Origin: a virus
DNA: 24,256 nt
Strand: one strand, 5' to 3'
IMG/VR virus record: IMGVR_UViG_3300010883_012539
Span: 1-24,256 of that record
Shown here: piece by piece, positions 4,985 through 11,008 of the stretch
Layout: each line of letters opens with the position of its first letter
Numbering within the stretch: position 1 is the stretch's first letter
Position numbers and translations under genes: made by a program
The notes under the pieces: model-generated
Seen by the model: the letters and a program-made list of their open reading frames with translations, nothing else
The model's database searches: none
Told to the model about the DNA's origin: nothing

Positions 4985-5500
4985 ACTCGCGTTCTCGCAC
5001 TAACAGTATATGAAGGCTTCTGTTGCGAACTCGTTTTAGTGCGAACAGGCTATAAAGCCTCCGCTTCATTACAGGGAGGCTTCATATACTAAAAGAGTCA
5101 TAGGCGAGGGTAGTTTGAGTGTTCGCTTTTAGTATATCAACGTTCCGCAAAGTATTCATATACTGGAACTAGTGTGAAAGGGAAACCTTTATGTACTGTG
5201 AAAGTAGTGTGAGGGGGTATTAAACGTTTCGCAAACTTCATATACTGTTAGTCCGAAAGTCAATTAGTGCGAAACGTTTATAGGCTGTCGCGGCACTGGC
5301 TCCAGGTATGCGAAGCGGCCACAAGGGGTCGGCGGCCTCTGACTAGATGTGGCCGCCTGCCGCCCCTCCACTGGAGGCTAGGACTTGTCCAGTATATGAA
5401 GCCTCGCACTATTTGTTCTCCACACTAAACAGGGGTATAAACGTTTCGCAACCTTTATGTACTGGTAGTGCGAGAATCAAGAAGTGCGAGGCTTTATAGG
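4985..5500. promoter_or_regulatory. cluster of about a dozen TATA promoters
   Basis: Rightward boxes lie at 5083-5088, 5157-5162, 5188-5195, 5239-5244, 5277-5282, 5453-5461 and 5493-5498. Leftward boxes lie at 5007-5011, 5051-5056, 5133-5137, 5393-5397 and 5436-5441. Several carry GCGAAACGTTTATA, GCAA..CTTCATATACTG or CCTTTATGTACTG variants. No protein gene of any size follows most of them. The rightward box at 5277 would give an RNA beginning near 5305 with a GCGGCCACA/TGTGGCCGC hairpin (5314-5355). The region could be an assembly site of promoter modules, a control region or part of an origin. Confidence 0.5.
5328..5411 (-). repeat. GTGGAGG element, copy 11
   Basis: Leftward AGTGCGAGGCTTCATATACTGG with GTGGAGG from 5371, then GGCGGCAGGCGGCCACA. 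It is head-on to the putative RNA starting near 5305. Confidence 0.65.
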
Positions 5501-5545
5501 CTGGAACAGGGTCTGCGCAGGCAGGAACGAGGCGCACGCGAGTAT

Positions 5546-5619
5546 TGTTATTTTTTTTAGTCAGAAAGTAACATTCTATAAATGTTATTTTTTCTAGTCA
5601 AAAAGTAACATTCTATAGA
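5546..5619. repeat. 37-bp AT-rich tandem repeat, two units
   Basis: Units 5546-5582 and 5583-5619 have equal length and differ at three positions. Each opens with TGTTATTTTTT and ends with AAAGTAACATTCTATA, so each also contains a TGTTA..TAACA inverted repeat. Such iterated AT-rich units are common at replication origins or regulator-binding sites; the role here is inferred. Confidence 0.6.
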
Positions 5620-6160
5620 TAGTGTAGTCAGTGAACTTTTGATACTTAGTGAGAAATATATCTGACTCGCTTTTCGTGTGCAAGCCGGAAACTGCTCTGC
5701 CATTCTTGAACTTTTTTTTTTCGGGCGTTTGCCCAATTTCACCAACACTATCGACTGAAGTCTAAACTGGTATTGCGGACCCCAAGACTACTGATTGTGA
5801 ATACGTGATTTTGCTGGTGACCCTACTTAAACGATGAAGTATTGGGGAATAGTCTAACTGTCAACAGGGAAACACATAGTAGTCCGATGAAAACCTGGCG
5901 AGAGGTACAGCGAACAAATTGCGTGAAAGTAACGTCTTTTTACGGCGTTAAAAAACACAGTATTCACCTCATTGCATACAATCGGGAATGTAACTAAATG
6001 TAACCATTCCAGTAACGGTCAGAGTACCGTCACATGCGGCTACGTACTATGTACATGAGTCGATATACTCCACTGCCCGGCACCCGGTCGCACGTGCCCG
6101 GTTCTCAAAAGTGAATGCTGCAGCCGGGGTCCAACCGGGCGGGGGGGCACCGGGCTGCCC
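5620..6160. other. non-coding stretch with inverted repeats, possible origin
   Basis: No supported gene in about 540 bp. It holds a T10 run followed by a GGGC/GCCC hairpin (about 5709-5733), and TAACG..CGTTA with adjacent T5 and A6 runs (about 5929-5956). GGAATG..CATTCC enclosing two TGTAAC copies lies near 5985-6010, and ACGGT..ACCGT near 6015-6030. The first part is AT-rich and the last 100 bp very GC-rich. It lies between the cassette array and the end of the long leftward gene string. Confidence 0.4.
6116..6156 (-). terminator. GC-rich hairpin ending the long leftward gene string
   Basis: GCAGCC..GGCTGC arms with further GGTGC/GACCCC-type pairing lie just after the stop of the 6161-6376 gene. 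The following minus-strand sequence is AGCATTCACTTTTGAG. Confidence 0.4.
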
Positions 6161-6376
6161 CTACTCCTTGACTCTGTCTTGTCTAACTAAGCGGCGCAAG
6201 TACTCACTACGAGTTATGCCAATTCTTTCACACTCACCGAGAATCCAACTCTTCATTGCTTTGGGCATACGCAGACTCATTACTGTCTCACGCTCTATCT
6301 CGATTTTGCACAATTCGCACCACCGGTTCTGGCCTTCGACAACTTCGGAACATCTGTTGCAGAATCCCATGTTCAT
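6161..6376 (-). CDS. zinc-knuckle plus ribbon-helix-helix DNA-binding protein, 71 aa
   Basis: Residues 6-23 carry two CxxC pairs (CNRC, CELC) that can bind one zinc ion. Residues 33-66 read as a ribbon-helix-helix domain: strand MSLRMPKAMKSWI, helix, turn GITRSEYLRRLV, basic end. RHH proteins dimerise and bind DNA in the major groove, usually as repressors. The ATG at 6376 overlaps the TGA of the upstream gene (ATGA), so translation is coupled. As the last gene of a very long unit it is a candidate autoregulator. Target sites are unknown. Confidence 0.75.
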   Translation of the reverse strand: MNMGFCNRCSEVVEGQNRWCELCKIEIERETVMSLRMPKAMKSWILGECERIGITRSEYLRRLVRQDRVKE

Positions 6377-6912
6377 TCCTCTTCATCGTCGATGACTTCA
6401 CCGTCTATGTCTACTGTGTTAAGTTCTTTGTGAACTTCCTCTTGAATGATTGTCCGCATTTGGTCCAACGGGTCATAACTAAGGTTCACTTGTACTAGTG
6501 GCTTAGCCGCCTTAGCACCAGTGAAGTCATCCATACTGTCCTGTGCTTTGATGACTGCTTGTTGCATGAAGGCGACTTGACCCAATTGCCCGACCGTATC
6601 GGACATGTCATGTGCTTCATCGACTAAGTCCTCTAATTTACCAATCGCCCTTCGCCGGCGAGCGTATGAGTCCAACCTTAACCAATCCGAATCAGCCATC
6701 TCGGCCTTGTGCAAAACCAGCGCTCTAAGTTCATCAGCCTGTCCCTGCGCTAGCCGTATAAGCGAATCCACCACAGAGGGGGGGATGCAAGACTCCATAA
6801 GAGCATTCTCACGGACCTTTTGTTTAATTTCAGTGATGTTAAAACCTTGCACTAACAGGTGAGCAATCCACCTTACAAGGTCTGGGTCATGCTTAATCAT
6901 ATCAGTACTCAT
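6373..6912 (-). CDS. helical hypothetical protein, 179 aa
   Basis: Almost entirely helical by composition. Residues 11-40 (LVRWIAHLLVQGFNITEIKQKVREN) look like a helix-turn-helix. The middle is a long amphipathic helical stretch (ELRALVLHKAEMADSDWLRLDSYARRRRAIGKLEDLVDEAHDM), and the tail is acidic (DIDGEVIDDEEE). N-terminal HTH plus helical oligomerisation region plus acidic tail is the layout of phage small terminase subunits, but I see no large terminase here and the match is one of style only. A 28-bp gap separates it from the upstream gene. It is coupled by ATGA to the regulator downstream. Confidence 0.6.
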   Translation of the reverse strand: MSTDMIKHDPDLVRWIAHLLVQGFNITEIKQKVRENALMESCIPPSVVDSLIRLAQGQADELRALVLHKAEMADSDWLRLDSYARRRRAIGKLEDLVDEAHDMSDTVGQLGQVAFMQQAVIKAQDSMDDFTGAKAAKPLVQVNLSYDPLDQMRTIIQEEVHKELNTVDIDGEVIDDEEE

Positions 6913-6940
6913 TGGCTCTAACCAGAGAACACGGACTACT

Positions 6941-7099
6941 TTAACTTTCGGGTCGATTCATCCACTCTGCGAGGGCTTCTTCTGTACTGAAAATGATACA
7001 GTCCTCATACTCTACACAGACAGGTTCAACGCATGATATGGCTGGCGGATAAAAGCCAGACAACTGTAAGTCATCAATGTTAGGATGTTCTTCTCCCAT
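6941..7099 (-). CDS. small acidic hypothetical protein, 52 aa
   Basis: Reads MGEEHPNIDDLQLSGFYPPA and ends EALAEWMNRPES. It has three cysteines, one pair as CVEPVC. No family recognised. A much longer open frame extends upstream but runs antiparallel in frame-sharing with the Mom-like gene and has shuffled low-complexity composition, so only the C-terminal part is accepted. ATG 7099 is the first ATG after that gene ends; GTG 7120, one base after the upstream TAA, is an alternative that adds seven residues. Its EALxEWM pattern is also seen in the C-terminus of the 9049-9423 protein (EALKDWMTKPE), hinting at a shared short tail motif. Confidence 0.55.
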   Translation of the reverse strand: MGEEHPNIDDLQLSGFYPPAISCVEPVCVEYEDCIIFSTEEALAEWMNRPES

Positions 7100-7121
7100 G
7101 CCAGTATGTTCTAATCCCACG

Positions 7122-7811
7122 TTAATCAAACCACCCGGCAAAAGACTGTGTTGTGGCATCCATCTGACCGGGCACATAGTTAGTGTTCTCACCCTTTGGA
7201 TATGACTGGTGTTCGTACTTGAAGTGCTTGAACATGCGCTTCCTCTGTCGTGCTGTCCCGTTGAGTTTGAAGTAGCGGTGCTTGGGCTTGTCCTCCTTGA
7301 TGATTGAGATGTGAGAAGGCATTCGCTTAATGTCCCTCGTGCCGAACATTGAATACACCGTGCGAGGATGTAACACCGCACCGTTCTGGCTGTTGATGTA
7401 TCGAGGTTCACGCAATGTCTCTCCTGCATAGAGCCACGATGTCGCTTGATAGATGAAGCCATGATGACCCTGATTTGCGTCAGCATAAGAGACAATCACA
7501 GACGGCTTGGGCATCATTCGGAGGCATCTCGATACGAAGTAGGATAGCGAGTTGTCAGGGAGGTTGTCGTTAGTCACTAGTCGGTTGAGTTCATACGTAG
7601 GTATCTCAAGTTGTCCATTGAATATCGAGTGACCCATGTTCATTACTCGAGGAGGAGGCCCCATTGTGCACACCCCGACCATTCGCCCCTTGTAGTACAG
7701 ACCGAATGAGAACTGAATGAGGGGGATAGCATGTGCGTAGTGCTTCTTGCGTAGCCATTCATGTGTGGTCCACGGCTCAACTTCACAGACAACCAACTCA
7801 CGGGATGTCAT
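7122..7811 (-). CDS. Mom-family DNA-modification protein, paralogue A
   Basis: Mom of phage Mu converts adenine in DNA to N6-(carbamoylmethyl)adenine and blocks host nucleases; the family has a GNAT-like fold. Visible family features in order: KKHYAHAIPL near residue 24, FGLYYKGRMVGVCTMG, an ELNRLVTNDNLPDNSLSYFV segment, the core VSYADANQGHHGFIYQATSWLY, and a basic C-terminus DKPKHRYFKLNG with YPKG. Length (229 aa) fits the family. The ATG at 7811 overlaps the preceding gene by 14 nt with GAGGAG upstream; ATG 7838 is possible. The key aromatic and Asp residues of the core are intact, so it is probably active. Target sequence and cofactor cannot be read from the DNA. Confidence 0.85.
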   Translation of the reverse strand: MTSRELVVCEVEPWTTHEWLRKKHYAHAIPLIQFSFGLYYKGRMVGVCTMGPPPRVMNMGHSIFNGQLEIPTYELNRLVTNDNLPDNSLSYFVSRCLRMMPKPSVIVSYADANQGHHGFIYQATSWLYAGETLREPRYINSQNGAVLHPRTVYSMFGTRDIKRMPSHISIIKEDKPKHRYFKLNGTARQRKRMFKHFKYEHQSYPKGENTNYVPGQMDATTQSFAGWFD

Positions 7812-8691
7812 AATCTGGCCACTCCTCGAACGGGTCATCAGCCTTTGCCTCTTTGACCGTCACCCTTTCCGGTTCAACTTGAACCTCGGGGGCAGGGGTA
7901 TTGTCTGCCATTTCAGCACGAAGCCTCTCTCCGGTTGAGGGTCCTTGATTCTGTAATACCTCAATGAGTTCTTTGTAAGTGCGAAGTCCGAGTGCTCGCC
8001 TCTGTTCACGCTCACTAATCAGTCGCATGTAAATCATTTTGCGAGGCACAGTTGCTATAGTGCGATTGATACGGACTGTTGTGTGTCCACCCTTGCCGTC
8101 CGATACAATGGACTCCCCGACCCACCCTAGTTTTTGTTCATCCGCTTCACCGAGCCAATCCATTGAATGTCCCTCGTGCTTGGACTTGAGTTGTTCACTA
8201 CTGAATGAGTTGCCCGATGTCAGACCTAACATCTCCCAGTTGTCTGCCTTGTACAGTGTTCCCTCTCTGTAGTCGCCACCCGTCAGCGGGAGGATGAAAG
8301 TCTGGTATGCCTTGAGCACATCACCGTACTTCTCATGCCACCACGGGATAGCGTCAATGCGAACTAACTTCAGGCACTGTGTAGCGGCAAACTTGCCTTC
8401 ATGTCCATACAAGCAATACACAATGTTGTTGCCTATCTGGTTGAAGCCGATGTCGTGCTTCTTCATGTAGTCAGCAACCGCCTTCGGAGCATTGAACATT
8501 GTGCCCAGACCAAAGACGCCGATGACTTTGCCCCACGGGGTTTGTCCGCCCTCTTCATGGAGCAACCAGTAACACAGTCTGCTCGGTCGAGGTGACCAGT
8601 CAATGTAGGAGTGATGGCTGTTGACGAATTGCTTAGCGAGTTGTCGTTGTTCGCTCGTGACAATGCGCGTGATTCGATAAGTGAATCCCAT
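7798..8691 (-). CDS. DUF4338/DruA-like protein
   Basis: The N-terminal 200 residues follow the order seen in DUF4338 proteins, which include DruA of the Druantia defence system. There is an HHSYIDWSPRPSRLCYWLL segment, then VIGVFGLGTMF, then KLVRIDAIPWWHEKYGD, then GGDYREGTLYKADNWEMLGLT near residue 170. The GTxYKAxNWxxLGxT core also resembles the VSYAD..YQATNW core of the Mom proteins beside it, so a shared GNAT-like fold is plausible. The last 40 residues are acidic and unstructured. Start ATG 8691 follows the previous gene by 34 nt; the open frame continues upstream but lacks homology-like sequence. Activity unknown; defence, counter-defence or DNA modification are all possible. Confidence 0.6.
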   Translation of the reverse strand: MGFTYRITRIVTSEQRQLAKQFVNSHHSYIDWSPRPSRLCYWLLHEEGGQTPWGKVIGVFGLGTMFNAPKAVADYMKKHDIGFNQIGNNIVYCLYGHEGKFAATQCLKLVRIDAIPWWHEKYGDVLKAYQTFILPLTGGDYREGTLYKADNWEMLGLTSGNSFSSEQLKSKHEGHSMDWLGEADEQKLGWVGESIVSDGKGGHTTVRINRTIATVPRKMIYMRLISEREQRRALGLRTYKELIEVLQNQGPSTGERLRAEMADNTPAPEVQVEPERVTVKEAKADDPFEEWPDYDIP

Positions 8692-8725
8692 GCATAGTCC
8701 GATGAGTCCCAAGTACTTCAACGGT

Positions 8726-9052
8726 TCACTGTACGTCCCATACCTCCCACAGGATTTTGCGTTCAGGGTCGCGGAACACCATGAACGGCTCTGTGGGTTG
8801 AATTGGATTGTGCTTGTTTGCCCAAGCCGAGTAAATCTGGATGAGTGCTTGCTTTGGCTCAAGAGGAGTGACACCGGCTAACGTAGCAATTCGGATTGTG
8901 CCCTCTCCCAAGTCTAACGCAGACCCGTGCCATGTGTAATATGCATGAGTCTCTCGGTCATCAATCACTACAGTCACAATATGTTCGGTATCAAAAAAGC
9001 CGTGCCATATATTGACATGTTCGTCTTGTGAAGCCAATGTCCATTCAATCAC
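8726..9052 (-). CDS. hypothetical protein, 108 aa
   Basis: Not recognised. Alternating strands (VNIWHGFFDTEHIVTVVIDDRETHAYYTWHG) followed by a helix (PKQALIQIYSAWANKH) and ending PERKILWEVWDVQ. No signal or membrane segment. The start is GTG 9052, which overlaps the TGA of the upstream gene (GTGA) and has GGAGG about 9 nt before it; TTG 9058 is less well placed. Tight coupling suggests co-expression with the neighbour at 9049-9423. Confidence 0.6.
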   Translation of the reverse strand: MIEWTLASQDEHVNIWHGFFDTEHIVTVVIDDRETHAYYTWHGSALDLGEGTIRIATLAGVTPLEPKQALIQIYSAWANKHNPIQPTEPFMVFRDPERKILWEVWDVQ

Positions 9053-9423
9053 TCCCAATCCTCCTTGAAATCGTCAGGGAACTTGTCAGTCTCTGTCAAC
9101 TGTTCCGGCTTTGTCATCCAGTCCTTCAATGCTTCTGCGGTCATATCAGGGCCTTCCTCTAATTGATGAAATAGCGCTTCAATCATTGAGAAGGGATTGT
9201 AGTTGCATTTGTCTCCGACACGGATGAATCCCTCTCCGTTACTGTTGCTGAACTTGAACTCCCACTTTGACGGAGACACCAAGTGAATGACGATGGACGG
9301 GTCGGGGGCAATCATAAACTCGCCAGAATCCTCGTGATGCATGAACTCGTAGCCGTGCATCTCGTTAGTCTCTTTCACAAACCATGCGACGTGTCCAAAC
9401 GTCGGCTCTCCAAGTCGGAACAT
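9049..9423 (-). CDS. hypothetical protein, 124 aa
   Basis: Not recognised. The first 80 residues look beta-rich (HVAWFVKETNEMHGYEFMHH, EFMIAPDPSIVIHLVSPSKWEFKFSNSN). A helical segment follows (FSMIEALFHQLEE, MTAEALKDWMTKPE) and an acidic end. It begins at ATG 9423 with GAGATGA upstream, inside the end of the preceding gene (49-nt overlap). The downstream gene starts on its stop codon. Confidence 0.6.
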   Translation of the reverse strand: MFRLGEPTFGHVAWFVKETNEMHGYEFMHHEDSGEFMIAPDPSIVIHLVSPSKWEFKFSNSNGEGFIRVGDKCNYNPFSMIEALFHQLEEGPDMTAEALKDWMTKPEQLTETDKFPDDFKEDWE

Positions 9424-9638
9424 AATTCATCATCTCTGCAATCGGTACATACCGCTTTTGTGTGCCCGATTGCCTCTGCGAAGTCCTTACCCCTCGTTAT
9501 ACTTCCGGGTGGCACGACCATTCCACAGACCGTTTGTAATGGTTTTGTTGATGACACATAATGATAATGTCTGCCCCAACGGACAAGCCCGCTAGAATGA
9601 GGAACTACAATGCGCGGGGAGTGCTTGTAGTCCACCAT
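9375..9638 (-). CDS. small zinc-binding phage-type protein, 87 aa
   Basis: The order WGRHYHYV, then KPLQTVCGM near residue 38, then KAVCTDCRDDEL near residue 63 is the pattern of a widespread class of small viral proteins. In that class a His-rich strand, a T-x-CG knuckle and a VTCxxC knuckle bind zinc. Their function is not established. ATG 9638 overlaps the preceding gene by 34 nt and has GGAGGG just upstream. The end overlaps the next gene by 49 nt, more than elsewhere in the unit, so the last 15 residues may be tolerated rather than functional. Confidence 0.6.
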   Translation of the reverse strand: MVDYKHSPRIVVPHSSGLVRWGRHYHYVSSTKPLQTVCGMVVPPGSITRGKDFAEAIGHTKAVCTDCRDDELCSDLESRRLDTSHGL

Positions 9639-9814
9639 CCCCCCTCCGGCTCAACCTCTGGACCAGCCACCTGTATTATGTTCACTTCGGCTGGATGCCA
9701 GCGATGTTGTTTGCATGTGTCATAGGCAATTTTCAAAGCGTGTGCGACACCCGGAGCCTCAACATTCACTACATGGTCTGCTGTCACAATTGTCACTCTG
9801 TATACTCGAGTCAT
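9605..9814 (-). CDS. hypothetical protein, 69 aa
   Basis: An alpha/beta mini-domain: strand VYRVTIVTADHVVNVEAPG, helix VAHALKIAYDTCKQH, strand EVNIIQVAG, and a Gly-Trp-rich tail. The layout recalls small phage proteins in which a residue pattern 'EAxxxAxxxA' packs on two strands, but no function is known. ATG 9814 is chosen because GAGGTG lies about 8 nt upstream; an ATG seven codons earlier is also open. It follows a 89-bp gap that holds an inverted repeat and a pyrimidine-rich tract. Confidence 0.6.
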   Translation of the reverse strand: MTRVYRVTIVTADHVVNVEAPGVAHALKIAYDTCKQHRWHPAEVNIIQVAGPEVEPEGGWWTTSTPRAL

Positions 9815-9821
9815 ACCTGCA

Positions 9822-9922
9822 CCTCTGCATCCCATGTTATTGTAGGTGTCCGTCTCAACTAAAGAACTAACTCCATTAGAGACAAAGAGACAGAGAGAGA
9901 CAGTTACTGTGAGTAACTGTGT
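9822..9922 (-). promoter_or_regulatory. gap with perfect inverted repeat and pyrimidine tract
   Basis: CAGTTACT-3nt-AGTAACTG (about 9900-9918) spans the stop codon of the 9904-10362 gene. It is followed on the minus strand by TCTCTCTCTGTCTCTTTGTC. This could be a pyrimidine-type terminator or a regulator site inside the long unit. A TATA box for the next gene is not obvious. Confidence 0.4.
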
Positions 9923-10362
9923 GTGTGCAGAGAGGTCAACAGTTGATGTTCATTCTTGTATTTCATCCCGCCATAACTCACTAAAGCGTGATACGGACCG
10001 TCACTCGATGCTCCGTGACGTTCGCTAGTAAAGACATCATCCTCAACTGTTCCACTCACGACTAACCAGTAGCCGCTAGTCTTATTGTAGGCAATCCTCA
10101 ATATGTGACCCTCATTCATTCCCGGACTCCGAATACAAATATCATCAAACATTTTAGGCGGTCGAGTACAATGTTCCCACTCGCTCAAATCAAGTTCCGA
10201 TTCTTTGGCCCAATTCATCATCCACTTCATCGCATCAGTAGGTGTATCACTATTGTGTCCGAACAATCCATCATCGGTCACGAACACGCATTGCCACTGG
10301 GACTCGAGGTATTGTATCCTGATTTCAATTAACATGGCCGCGCCCATGTCGTCACTGTTCAT
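9904..10362 (-). CDS. hypothetical protein, 152 aa
   Basis: Not recognised. Contains a beta-like N-terminal part (MLIEIRIQYLESQWQCVFVTDDG), a helix (PTDAMKWMMNWAKESELDLSEWEHC), and a second beta part (HILRIAYNKTSGYWLVVSG). I start at ATG 10362, which overlaps the Mom-like gene by 11 nt and has AGGA 5 nt upstream; ATG 10347 and 10335 are also in frame. The small strand-helix-strand layout is similar in size to its unknown neighbours at 8726-9423. Confidence 0.6.
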   Translation of the reverse strand: MNSDDMGAAMLIEIRIQYLESQWQCVFVTDDGLFGHNSDTPTDAMKWMMNWAKESELDLSEWEHCTRPPKMFDDICIRSPGMNEGHILRIAYNKTSGYWLVVSGTVEDDVFTSERHGASSDGPYHALVSYGGMKYKNEHQLLTSLHTHSYSQ

Positions 10363-11008
10363 CAAACCATTCCTGGAAACTCGGTTGAATCGACTTCGGT
10401 TGCGGTCTTATTCTTTTGTTTTTCCTCAACCAGAATCCATAGACATGCTTGCCGGGTTTGTCTATCCACTCGATGCTCTCGTGCCCGGCCTTGATTTTAC
10501 GTTGGAGCGTGCGTGCAAATGGTTTGTTCATCGTGATAACTCTCGGGTGCCACATCTTGCCCGCAATAGACACAACTTTGTCTCCTGCGGACTCACCCAA
10601 ATACACGAAGTTGGTTGCTCTGTAAATCGTGCCGCTGTGTCCGTAGTAGGGGTCAGCAAGCGAGAGTATGAGTTCATAGTCGGTGTTGTTGCGAATCCAT
10701 CGTAGCGTTTGGCCGATGAAGTATGACTCGGTGTTCTTAGGCGTGTCGTCAATGCATACCAGACGCCGTAGTTCAAGTACGGAGGTGGGGTTGTCAGGGT
10801 GCCACTTCGGTCCTTGTCCACGCATGGCTGGTTTGCCGTATATTGCCGCACCAATGAGGGTCGGGAACTGTTCATCATCCATTCTGTACAGACCGAAGCA
10901 ATACCGACAACTCAAGCCGTTGATTGAGTGTGAGTAGTGCCAGTGTTCCGTGAATTGTTCAATGTCTCTGCGATTGACCCGCACGACCTCGAAGTCCTTG
11001 ACGCTCAA
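10352..11008 (-). CDS. Mom-family DNA-modification protein, paralogue B
   Basis: Same order of blocks as paralogues A and C: HWHYSHSINGLSCRYCFGLY near residue 22, IGAAIYGKPAMRG, LELRRLVCIDDTPKNTESYFIG near residue 83, then LSLADPYYGHSGTIYRATNFVYLG. Two changes stand out: the usual VSYAD core is LSLAD here (Tyr replaced by Leu), and YQATNW is YRATNF. The C-terminal KHRY block is altered to KHVYGFW. It may have a different substrate or be a non-catalytic partner. Start is TTG 11008, which overlaps the upstream TGA (TTGA) with AGGTGG 5 nt before it; GTG 11017 is the alternative. Confidence 0.78.
   Translation of the reverse strand: MSVKDFEVVRVNRRDIEQFTEHWHYSHSINGLSCRYCFGLYRMDDEQFPTLIGAAIYGKPAMRGQGPKWHPDNPTSVLELRRLVCIDDTPKNTESYFIGQTLRWIRNNTDYELILSLADPYYGHSGTIYRATNFVYLGESAGDKVVSIAGKMWHPRVITMNKPFARTLQRKIKAGHESIEWIDKPGKHVYGFWLRKNKRIRPQPKSIQPSFQEWFDEQ

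Noticed and set aside
1-5560. CRISPR array
   Set aside because: Repeats are promoters and elements in both orientations at uneven distances, with genes between them; no uniform spacer length.
5546-5619. Mobile-element terminal repeats
   Set aside because: The repeats are tandem and direct, there is no transposase gene in the window, and no target-site duplication was found.
5557-5748. 63-aa leftward reading in the repeat region
   Set aside because: Starts at a GTG without promoter or ribosome site, passes through the T10 run and both tandem repeats, and has no protein-like pattern.
6373-6912. Firm call as small terminase subunit
   Set aside because: Only the helical layout and acidic tail fit; no sequence signature and no large terminase in the window.
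6941-7495. 184-aa leftward reading covering the Mom paralogue A region
   Set aside because: It shares 7122-7495 with the far better supported Mom-family frame and has a Ser/Thr/Arg-rich shadow composition. Only the part after 7122 is retained as a 52-aa gene.
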